From assembly GCA_947172415.1 (NCBI GenBank), contig OX359190.1:124001-188000 (forward strand): a stretch of 64,000 bases of DNA, given 5' to 3'. Positions within the stretch are counted from its first letter, which is position 1. Each line of letters starts with the position of its first letter. Shown piece after piece: positions 1-10,498 of the stretch. A model generated the notes under the pieces. The model worked only from the letters and a program-made list of their open reading frames with translations, ran no database searches and was not told the DNA's origin. This DNA comes from Chondrosia reniformis (taxonomy: Eukaryota; Porifera; Demospongiae; Chondrillida; Chondrillidae). The position numbers and the translations under genes are program-made.

Positions 1-3000
1 AAACCTCTTTAATGTCAGCATTATAGAGAATGTGCCTCCGACAGAGCAGGTCATTCAACTCAGTGCCATGGATGATGATTTAGGTTGGTTGTCATAGCAA
101 CCCTATTTGAACTAGAGTGAACAAGTGTTAGTCGTTTTTTATTTTTGTTTGTTTTTAGGTGCAAACGGAATGGTGTCCTTTAGGATCGAGAGTGGTAACC
201 GTGGAGAACCTTTTGAAATCAACAATCAAACTGGTGAAGTAACTAGAGTAAAGGCGCTGGACTTTGAAGATATCTCCTCTTACCAGATCACAATAGTAGC
301 CTTTGATGGGGGAAATCCCCCACTCTCCTCTGTAGCTACTTTAAGAGTTGCTGTTATTAATATTGACGAGTCTCCTCCGAGATTTCAGCTGCCATGCGAA
401 GTCACTCTGGACGAGGTGGATGTGACTCCTCCGGACCTCCTGCGACTCCTCAGCTGCATTGCTATAGACTATGACGATGACAGACCAACAGGTTTTCCAG
501 TAAGTGACGCAAGTGGAGTGTTTGACCTGTTGTTAGAATACTCATTTTTGTTTGTTTGAAGGTGACGTACAACTTGGTGTCAGTAAACGGCTTTACTAGT
601 GAACTGGACCACCCTTTTCAGTACGAGCAGTCCACGGGAGAACTGATTGCTAGAGATGACTTGGACTTTGAGGCAGATGTGGAGTGGAGAGTGAGAGTAT
701 CTGCAGCAGACCCTACTGGCAACACTGCAGAAGCCGAAATACTTGTAACGCTGAGAGACATCAACGATAATGCACCAATCTTTATTGATGGACCCTATGA
801 TGCCATATACACAAACCTGCAAACGTCACGGATATACATCTTTAATAGCGAGGACCTAGACCGTGGAATAAATGGCTTATACGATATGGAGATTGTAGGA
901 GCTGAGAGAAGTGGCGATTCTGTTGTTGTGACTATTAATGCAACAGACTTTGGTAATCCATCACTGACTGGTTCAACTACAGTTACAGTGGATATCTCTC
1001 AGTTGCTTCCATGTTCCTTGGTCGACTTTACACTAGAGTACACACGAGGAGGGGATGAGTCTACACTCTTTGCCAGTGCTCTCTGTGACTTCTCCCAGGC
1101 TCCCCAAGATGTCTCTATAGTGTTGGGAGGAAGTCACACATTCCAGTGTGCCGCCAGGGGAAGTGCAGACCTCACCATTACCTATCGATGGCTGCACAAT
1201 GGCTCCTTCATCACTGAGAGCTCTGCAAATGGATCACTGACGCTCACAAACATTCAGTTCTCAGACGCTGGTTCGTATGCTTGTCGTGCAACTAATGCTC
1301 TGGGGACAATCCAGGCTTCACCCCCGGCTTTTGTGGGAGTGCTGGGTAGGTTAGATCATGTGACCTTCATGTGATCCTCATGTGATCAGTCATCACTTGT
1401 TTCCTTTCATGCAGTTGCTCCAACTATTCTTGTCTCTCCCGGAGATGTGTCCACAGAACGAGAAACCATGGCAACCTTTACCTGTGTAGTATCTGGTCAA
1501 CCCGCCCCCACCATCAGATGGGTGGTTACCCGGGAGACACTCTCTGAAGATGTTGTGTCAGACGAAAGGATATTTGTACAGGAAGGGACTCTGATCATCA
1601 CAGATGTTAGGCCGTCCGATCAGGGAGACTACAGCTGTGTGGCAAGCAATGCAGCTGGTTCAGCTCGGTCAACCGGGGGACGCCTCATAATATTTGGTGA
1701 GTGAACATGACACACCCAACTCACCTGACACACCCAACTCACCTGACACTGTATTCTCCTACAGGCAGTTCTCAAATTGCTCAGCTGACTATTGAGGAGA
1801 TCCGCTCACCAGATGCACAATCCTCCTGTCAGGAGTTCAATGTCCAAGACTTTGCTGATGCTCTCACAGAAGCTACTGAATCAAGTCTTCAGATGTACGT
1901 GACAGATACCTCGGGAGAGAACTTGTGTCTGCCGAGTGCCTGCTCCCCCAATCCTTGTCAAAATGGAGGTGAATGTGGGGAGGTGTCGGACAATGCTGAT
2001 GGGTATATGTGCAACTGTACAGTCGGATGGACAGGAAGCGTCTGCCAGGAAGATGTGGATGAATGTGTAACAAGTTTGTTCAAACATTACCTTTCTCCAG
2101 AATAGTGTTCCTTTACTAGCCCCGCCCCTCCCCTCAGATCCTTGTTTGTTTATGGGAAACTGCACCAACACTAATGGATCCTTCACGTGCTCGTGTGTAG
2201 AAGAGTATACTGGTCCCACTTGCTCGTATAATGCAACTGTTTGCAGTAGTAATCCCTGCACTGCCGGACTGACATGCGTTGAGACGGTCACACGAGTGGA
2301 AAGTAGGTTGGCAGACGTGCTCCAAAGATGTGTTTAACTGTCCTTCTCCCTACAGGATACATCTGTGTCAACACCAGTGAGTCAGTCATTGCCATGACAA
2401 CCTCGGGTGATACTACCAGCTCAGACCTGGACACAGTGGTGGCCCAAGAGACGCTCGTGGATCCAATCCCCTTTGCCACTGAGGTTAGTGCAGCTGACAT
2501 GGACCTTGGGTACTGCATTCACTGCAAACACTTGTGGTTTAGACATCAGTTGGTAGACGCCGCCGACAAGTCCAAAGTGACTTGAGATGCGAGTATAGGT
2601 TTGTAGCTCTGAGTTCTGATCAATTTGCTGTTGTTGTACCATGTCCGGTCGGAGCAGCCACACCTTCCAAGGCAGTCATTCAGGAAATCTGTTTAGACCT
2701 AATCAGACGAGGCTGGATAACTCGGTGCAGCTTCTCAGATGGAACAGAAGTGACAGTCCCGCCACCAGTGGACTTACCTGCTGCCAAGTGAGTAGCCCTT
2801 CACGTTATTTGGTAGCCATGGTTACACATAATCTCCATGGCTTCCTGTGTGCAGGATCAATTTAAGATTTGTTATCACAAGAGGTGACTCGTACATTCCC
2901 CTGGACAGCGAAGAGGCAGTGGAGCAGTTGGAGAACTCTGGGGCTCTGGAGGCCCTTAGGAATCAGGGCTACGGAGTACTCCAGCCGGAGCCAGTGGGCG

Positions 3001-3621
3001 GCACTGTGCAGCCAACCATTGTAGCCACTGAGCCCACCACTGGTGGACTTAGTGTTGGAGCCATAACAGGAATAGTGTTTGGTGCACTGTTTTTAGTTTT
3101 AATACTCGTGTTATTGATTGGATTGGTCATCTGCTTTTGTGCTTGTTGCACGGGAGAAAAAGCGTAAGTTGACAGGTCACATGACAGGTCACATGACTAT
3201 CATCTGACATTTTCTTTATAGTGTCCTAGTGGACAGTCAAGGTCGTGAAAGGACAGTGTCCATGTTTGCTCGTCCAATGAGTGTTGTTCTCAGGAGCAGG
3301 TTAAACACGACAGCAGCTCCACCCAGAGACAGCCATGTTGATGTGGAATACAGGAACCCCACTTTTGCCAACGACTGGGCCAACAACATTGAAGCAAGCA
3401 CTGAAGAGCCGTCTCTGCAGGAGCGATTTGGTAGGTGTTAAAACAAGTCACATGATCATAGTGTGATGGTCACATGACAGTCGATCCATGCCATCCTTTC
3501 AGATGAATCAAGGAAGAACATTCCTGAGGAAGATAGCAGTACGCCGGCAATACGAAAGGTTCCTTTGGATAAGAAGACTAAAAAGATAGAAAGTGTGCCA
3601 CAAGACAAGAAATCACATTAA
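1..3621 (+). CDS. Cadherin / immunoglobulin / EGF transmembrane receptor, 3' part of the gene
   Basis: Likely cell-surface adhesion or signalling receptor. The 5' end lies outside the window. Exons that join in frame: 1-83, 159-499, 562-1345, 1415-1696, 1765-2066 (end uncertain), ~2101 or 2138-2302, 2356-2483, 2543-2787, 2855-3163, 3222-3430, 3503-3621 (TAA at 3619). Order of domains: end of one cadherin repeat (DxDxG, then [11 protein letters not shown], exons 1-2); a second repeat ending [11 protein letters not shown] (exon 3); a degenerate third; two Ig domains with Cys...Trp...DxGxYxC (1.1-1.7 kb); EGF modules with CxNGGxC and a DVDEC calcium-type start (1.93-2.35 kb); an RRRR basic site (~2558); a Cys-containing juxtamembrane region; a hydrophobic helix (3.06-3.15 kb) followed by FCACC; and a basic cytoplasmic tail of about 110 residues. 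The mix resembles large sponge cadherins such as hedgling, but the defining N-terminus is not visible, so no symbol is given. The junction near 2067-2137 is the weakest: one reading needs a 34-bp intron, the other loses the DEC cysteine. Confidence 0.88.
1356..1385. promoter_or_regulatory. Triple TCATGTGA motif in an intron of the cadherin-type gene
   Basis: TCATGTGA (reverse of TCACATGA) at 1356, 1367 and 1378, spaced 11 bp, inside a 69-bp intron. Confidence 0.35.
3177..3197. promoter_or_regulatory. Paired TCACATGAC motif in an intron of the cadherin-type gene
   Basis: Copies at 3177 and 3189, 12 bp apart, in a 58-bp intron. A similar pair (3448 and 3470, 22 bp apart) lies in the next intron. 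Confidence 0.35.
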
Positions 3622-3850
3622 AGTCCAAATTGAATATATTAATTGAAAGTAACTAAGTGTTCAAGAAACTTTGCTATTTTTTTCTTATATATTGTATATA
3701 CTATTTGACCTTCTTTACTCACAATGGAAATTTTATCATTAATTATTAGTGTGTTTAATTATTTATACAAGTCAGGTAATATATTTATATAGAGCCAGTT
3801 ATGTGTATATATACTTGTTTCCTGCACAACCAAATCTTCTTTAACAATTG
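3622..3850. other. AT-rich 3' flank of the cadherin-type gene
   Basis: AT-rich sequence between the stop codon and the first recognisable satellite monomer. It probably includes the 3' UTR. I see no canonical AATAAA signal close to the stop and no open frame. Confidence 0.5.
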
Positions 3851-4105
3851 ACTTTGTGTCAGCATTCACAGACAACCATGGAGTAGGTCCAATGGGTTTT
3901 TGAAATTTTGATGCAACTTAAAATTTGCCCTATCTCTCACCATACTTTAACTTTGAATACAAACAATTTAATGGACATTGAGGGCTATAACTCTATAAAA
4001 TTTATAGATATATGGCTAGTACATTGTGTCAGCATTCACAGACGCCCATAGAGTATGTATAATGTGTTTTTGAAATTTTATGTAACTTAAAATTTGCCCT
4101 ATATA
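3851..4105 (-). repeat. Inverted satellite monomers at the left array edge
   Basis: Here the monomer reads in reverse complement (TTTGTGTCAGCATTCACAGA, then TTTTTGAAATTTTGATGCAA, then AATTTGCCCTATCTCTCACC). There is one full and one partial copy. From about 4125 all following monomers read in the forward direction. Confidence 0.9.
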
Positions 4106-5065
4106 CTTTGTCTAATTTTTAGTTTCATAAAAATTTCAAAAACACATTGAACATACTCAATAGGTGACTGTGAATGCTGACACAAAGTCAAACTTCATAT
4201 TTATAAATTTGATAGAGTTATAGCCCTCAATGTACATTAAATTGTGGAATAAAAAGTGAATGTATGGTGAGAGATAAGGCAAATTTTAAGTTGCATCAAA
4301 ATTTCAAAAACACATTGGACATACTCCATGGTTGTCTGTTAATGCTGACACAAAGTCACAGCTTCATATGTATCCATTTGATAGAGTTACATCCCTCAAT
4401 GTACATGAATTTCTTGCATACAAAGTTAATGTATATATGGTGAGAAATAAGGCAAATTTTAAGATAAATTAAAATTTCAAAAAACACATTGGACCTACTC
4501 CATAGGTGTCTGTGAATGCTGACACTAAGTCACAGCTTCATATGTATCCATTTGATAGAGTTACATCCCTCAATGTACAATAATATCTTGTATTGAAAGT
4601 TAATGGTGAGAAATAGGGCAAATTTTAAGTTGCATCAAAACTTCAAAAACACATTGGACATACTCCATGGGTGTCTGTGAATGCTGACACAAAGTCACAG
4701 CTTCATATCTATAAATTTGATAGAATTACATCCCTCAATGTTCATTAAATTGTTGGTATTCAAAGTTAATGTATGGTGAGAGATAGGGCAAATTTTAATA
4801 TAAATCAAAATTTTAAAAACACATTGGACCTACTCCATGGTTGTCAGTGAATGCTGACACAAAGTCACAGTTTCATATGTATCCATTTGATAGAGTTACA
4901 TCCCTCAATGTACTTTAATTGTTTGTATGCAAAGTTAATGTATGGTGAGAGATCGGACAAATTTTAAGATAAATCAAAATTTCAAAAACACATTGGACCT
5001 ACTCCATAGGTGTCTGTGAATGCTGACACAAAGTCTCAGCTTCATATCTTTCAATTTGATAGAGT

Positions 5066-6479
5066 TTCAGAACTATAGTTTTATGTACTATTTTGTATAT
5101 ATAGACATAATTGCGTAATATCATATATGGCCGACCGTTAGAAGGTGTAATTAACGAAAAAATTCGATACTATATCTGAATATCTAGAAGACTTTCTAAA
5201 TTTCATTATACATTGGGAAATTCACTGTGTAGCACTTCATTGTTATTGAAGCCCTATCTATCCACATTTAATATATGGATCTGGTTAAAGTGAAATTTCG
5301 TCAATCGACAGCCAACGAAACTCCAAAGGAAAAAAGTTGGACCATACCGAACGCTACCATCCACGACGCTCAGAGGCCGGGATCGGTGGTAACGCTCTGC
5401 CGAGTTGAGCTTTGGGTGTCACTTGCGTGAGAAGAACCAGTTCTTCTCGATATGGCCGACTCATATGAATCCTAAGATATCAGATGCCAATCCCACATTA
5501 CGTGGAACCCCCCCGAAATCCGGATTATTGGTGAGCACGTCTCTATGGCACCAACCGATTAGGAGACAGCTTCAGAGTCTAAGCGCTACCAACCTCTATG
5601 GGAACCGCAACCACCATAGAGATGTGTCCAGGTAGGCCTACTATATAAGGTTTTTCGCTTCTATTTATATGAAGTTTTGTCCAAAGAAAACGGTTGTGGT
5701 TGGGGCTTTTTTTATATATTTCTCGTTATTTCCAGATCGGTGAACTGTTCCAAGCAAGTTTAAAGACATAGGCAGTATTTGTGGTTCATCTGAAAACTGC
5801 GTAAAGTGGAAATAATCCTGCAAGTGTCTTGATGGGCCGAGGAGAACGACTTTTCGGATCCCAATTATTTTCGAGAAATCGTCAATTTATTCCACTCTAA
5901 TTCTAGATCAGTAAATGGTTCCAAGCAATTTTACACACATACGCAGTTTTTTCAATACATCTCAAAACTGTGGCAAATGGGTAAAAGCCTGTATGTGTCT
6001 TGGTGAAAGGAGGAGAGCGACTTTTCATGATACAGAAAACTGATAGTGCGAGGTCAGATATTTATCGCCTTGACGATATTAATGTTTATGATCGATATTA
6101 CAACCGACCCGGCTGTATGAATTACTCTAAGTCTAATTCCAAACTTAAGTTTTAGCGTTTATAAATAAATTCTAATTTCTAGATATATTAAATAATGTTT
6201 NNNNNNNNNNNNNNNNNNNNNNNNNNNNNNNNNNNNNNNNNNNNNNNNNNNNNNNNNNNNNNNNNNNNNNNNNNNNNNNNNNNNNNNNNNNNNNNNNNNN
6301 NNNNNNNNNNNNNNNNNNNNNNNNNNNNNNNNNNNNNNNNNNNNNNNNNNNNNNNNNNNNNNNNNNNNNNNNNNNNNNNNNNNNNNNNNNNNNNNNNNNN
6401 TTTTAAGGAAACTGTAGCTACAAAAATGTTCTTTCTATACGTAAATAGCTATGTATTGTGGGAGAGAGGGAAAAGATGA
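5066..6479 (+). repeat. Array insert unit, copy 1 (subfamily A, contains the N gap)
   Basis: First of eight copies of a non-satellite unit of ~1.2 kb embedded in the array. Parts in order: an AT-rich left part (5066-5320); a GC-richer block (5330-5640) with a GAGAAGAAC-CA-GTTCTTCTC dyad near 5428; the palindrome GTAGGCCTAC followed by TATATAAGG (~5632-5650); splice-like GTCCAG/GTAGGC and TTTCCAG/ATCGG; two diverged ~140-bp direct repeats (~5734-5870 and ~5907-6040); and a right part ending GGAAACTGTAGCTAC. The only open frame across the GC-richer block has 76 codons and starts with TTG, so coding is unlikely. No transposase or reverse transcriptase is visible. Without the 200 N it is about 1214 bp. 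Confidence 0.9.
6201..6400. other. Assembly gap (200 N)
   Basis: Exactly 200 N lie inside insert copy 1. The flanks are GTTT before and TTTTAAGGAAAC after. In sibling copies 6, 7 and 8 the same place reads GTTTTTTTAAGGAAAC with seven T and nothing missing, so the true gap length is probably about zero. Confidence 0.95.
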
Positions 6480-9276
6480 ACATACATTATAAACTTCAAA
6501 AACATTTTGCAATACATGCCTGTGAATGCTGACATCACATATTAGTCTAATATGTTAGTGTTTGATAGAGTTACAGCAATAAATGTTCATTAAATTCTAG
6601 TATATAAAGTTAATGTATGGTGAGAGATAGGGCAAATTTTAAGATAAATCAAAATTTCAAAAACACATTGGACATACTCCATAGGTGTCTGTGAATGCTG
6701 ACAGAAAGTCACAGCTTCATATGTATCCATTTGATGGAGTTACATCCCTCAATCTACATTTATTTTTTGTATACAAAGGTAATGTATGGTGAGAGATAGG
6801 GCAAATTTTAAGTTGCATCAAAATTTCAAAAACACATTGGACATACTCCATGGTTGTCTGTTAATGCTGACACAAAGTCACAGCTTCATATGTGTCCATT
6901 TGATAGAGTTACATCCCTCAATGTACTTTAATTATTTGTATGCAAGGTTAATGTATGGTGAGAGATAGGGCAAATTTTAAGTTGCATCAAAATTTCAAAA
7001 ACACATTGGACATACTCCATAGGTGACTGTGAATGCTGACACAAAGTCACAGCTTCATATGTATCCATTTGATGGAGTTACATCCCTCAATGTACATTTA
7101 TTTCTTGTATACAAAGTTAATGTATGGTGAGAGATAGGGCAAATTTTAAGTTGCATCAAAATTTTAAAAACACATTGGACATACTCCATAGGTGTCTGTG
7201 AATGCTGACACTAAGTCACAGCTTCATATGTATCCATTTGATAGAGTTATATTCCTCAATGTACTTTAATTGTTTGTATGCAAAGTTAATGTATGGTGAG
7301 AGATAGGGCAAATTTTGAGTTGCATCAAATTTTCAAAAACACATTGGACATACTCCATAGGTGACTGTGAATGCTGACACAAAGTCAAAGCTTCATATGT
7401 GTCCATTTGATAGAGTTACATCCCTCAATGTACTTTAATTGTTTGTATGCAAAGTTAATGTATGGTGAGAGATAGGGCAAATTTTAAGATAAATCAAAAT
7501 TTCAAAAACACATTGGACCTACGTATACTCCATGGTTGTCAGAGAATGCTGACACAAAGTCACAGCTTCATATGTATCCATTTGATGGAGTTACATCCCT
7601 CAATGTACATTTATTTCTTGTATACAAAGTTAATGTATGGTGAGAAATAGGGCAAATTTTAAGTTGCATCAAAATTTCAAAAACACATTGGACCTACTCC
7701 ATGGTTGTCAGAGAATGCTGACACAAAGTCACAGCTTCATATGTATCCATTTGATGGAGTTACATCCCTCAATGTACATTTATTTCTTGTATACAAAGTT
7801 AATGTATGGTGAGAGATAGGGCAAATTTTAAGTTGCATCAAAATTTCAAAAACACATTGGACATACTCCATAGGTGTCTGTGAATGCTGACAGAAAGTCA
7901 CAGCTTCATATGTATCCATTTGATGGAGTTACATCCCTCAATCTACATTTATTTTTTGTATACAAAGGTAATGTATGGTGAGAGATAGGGCAAATTTTAA
8001 GTTGCATCAAAATTTCAAAAACCCATTGGACATACTCCATAGGTGACTGTGAATGCTGACACTAAGTCACAGCTTCATATGTATCCATTTGATAGAGTTA
8101 CATCTCTCAATGTACTTTAATTGTTTGTATGCAAAGTTAATGTATGGTGAGAGATAGGGCAAATTTTAAGCTGCATCAAAATTTTAAAAACACATTGGAA
8201 ATACTCCATGGGTGTCTGTGAATGCTGACACAAAGTCACAGCTTCATATCTATAAATGTGATAGAGTTACATCCCCCAATGTACATTTATTTCTTGTATA
8301 CAAAGTTTATGTATGGTGAGAGATAGGGCAAATTTTAAGTTGCATTAAAATTTCAAAAACACATTGGACATACTCCATAGGTGTCTGTGAATGCTGACAC
8401 TAAGTCACAGCTTCATACGTATCCATTTGATAGAGTTACATCCCTCAATTTACAATAATATCTTGTATTGAAAGTTAATGGTGAGAAATAGGGCAAATTT
8501 TAAGTTGCATCTAATTTTCAAAAACACATTGGACATACTCCATGGGTGTCTGTGAATGCTGACAAAAAGTCACAGCTTTATATCTATAAATTTGATAGAG
8601 TTACATCCCCCAATGTACATTTATTTCTTGTATACAAAGTTAATGTATGCTGAGAGATTGGGCAAATTTTAAGTTGCATCAAAATTTTAAAAACACATTG
8701 GACATACTCAATAGGTGACTGTGAATGCTGACACAAAGTCCAACTTCATATTTATAAATTTGATAGAGTTATAGCCCTCAATGTACATAAAATTGTGGAA
8801 TAAAAAGTGAATGTATGGTGAGAGATAGGACAAATTTTAAGTTGCATCAAAATTTCAAAAACACATTGGACACACTCCATGGTTGTCTGTTAATGCTGAC
8901 ACAAAGTCACAGCTTCATATGTATCCATTTGATAGAGTTACATCCCACAATGTACATGAATTTCTTTCATACAAAGTTAATGTATGGTGAGAGATAAGGC
9001 AAATTTAAAAATAAATCAAAATTTCAAAAACACATTGGACATACTCCATAGGTGTCTGTTAATGCTGACACAAAGTCACAGCTTCATATGTATCCATTTG
9101 ATAGAGTTACATCCCACAATGTACATGAATTTCTTTCATACAAAGTTAATGTATGGTGAGAGATAGGGCAAATTTAAAAATAAATCAAAATTTCAAAAAC
9201 ACATTGGACACACTCCATAGGTGTCCGTGAATGCTGACACAAAGTCTCAGCTTCATATCTTTCAATTTGATAGAGT

Positions 9277-10498
9277 TTCAGAACTATAGTTTTATGTACT
9301 ATTTTGTATATATAGACATAATTGCGTAATATCATATATGGCCGACCGTTAGAAGGTGTAATTAACGAAAAAATTCGATACTATATCTGAATATCTAGAA
9401 GACTTTCTAAATTTCATTATACATTGGGAAATTCACTGTGTAGCACTTCATTGTTATTGAAGCCCTATCTATCCACATTTAATATATGGATCTGGTTAAA
9501 GTGAAATTTCGTCAATCGACAGCCAACGAAACTCCAAAGGAAAAAAGTTGGACCATACCGAACGCTACCATCCACGACGCTCATAGGCCGGGATCGGTGG
9601 TAACGCTCTGCCGAGTTGAGCTTTGGGTGTCACTTTCGTGAGAAGAACCAGTTCTTCTCGATATGGCCGACTCATATGAATCCTAAGATATCAGATGCCA
9701 ATCCCACATTACGTGGAACCCCCCCGAAATCCGGATTATTGGTGAGCACGTCTCTATGGCACCAACCGATTAGGAGACAGCTTCAGAGTCTAAGCGCTAC
9801 CAACCTCTATGGGAACCGCAACCACCATAGAGATGTGTCCAGGTAGGCCTACTATATAAGGTTTTTCGCTTCTATTTATATGAAGTTTTGTCCAAAGAAA
9901 ACGGTTGTGGTTGGGGCTTTTTTTATATATTTCTCGTTATTTCCAGATCGGTGAACTGTTCCAAGCAAGTTTAAAGACATAGGCAGTATTTGTGGTTCAT
10001 CTGAAAACTGCGTAAAGTGGAAATAATCCTGCAAGTGTCTTGATGGGCCGAGGAGAACGACTTTTCGGATCCCAATTATTTTCGAGAAATCGTCAATTTA
10101 TTCCACCCTAATTCTAGATCAATAAATCGTTCCAAGCAATTTTACACACATACGCAGTATTTCCAATACATCTCAAAACTGTGGCAAATGGGTAAAAGCC
10201 TGTATGTGTCTTGGTGGAAGGAGGAGAGCGACTTTTCATGATACAGAAAACTGGATATAGTGCAAGGTCAGATATTTATCGCCTTGACGATATTAATGTT
10301 TATGATCGATATTACAACCGACCCGGCTGTATGAATTACTCTAAGTCTAATTCCAAACTAAAGTTTTAGCGTATATAAATAAATTCTAATTTCTAGATAT
10401 ATTAAATAATGTTTTTAAGGAAACTGTAGCTACAAAAATGTTTTAAATTATTCTTTCTAAACGTAAATGTATTGTGGGAAAGAGGAAAAAGATGAACA
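9277..10498 (+). repeat. Array insert unit, copy 2 (subfamily B, complete)
   Basis: Complete copy of about 1222 bp. It has the subfamily B marks CACTTTCGTGAG (A has CACTTGCGTGAG), AAACTAAAGTTTTAGCG (A has AAACTTAAG) and a five-T run before AAGGAAAC. Confidence 0.93.

Noticed and set aside
5340..5410. Possible 5S rRNA- or tRNA-derived (SINE-like) segment in the insert
   Set aside because: GACCATACCGAACGC and GCCGGGATCGGTGGTAACGC faintly recall 5S and tRNA 5' parts, but no proper A box plus B box or internal control region follows.
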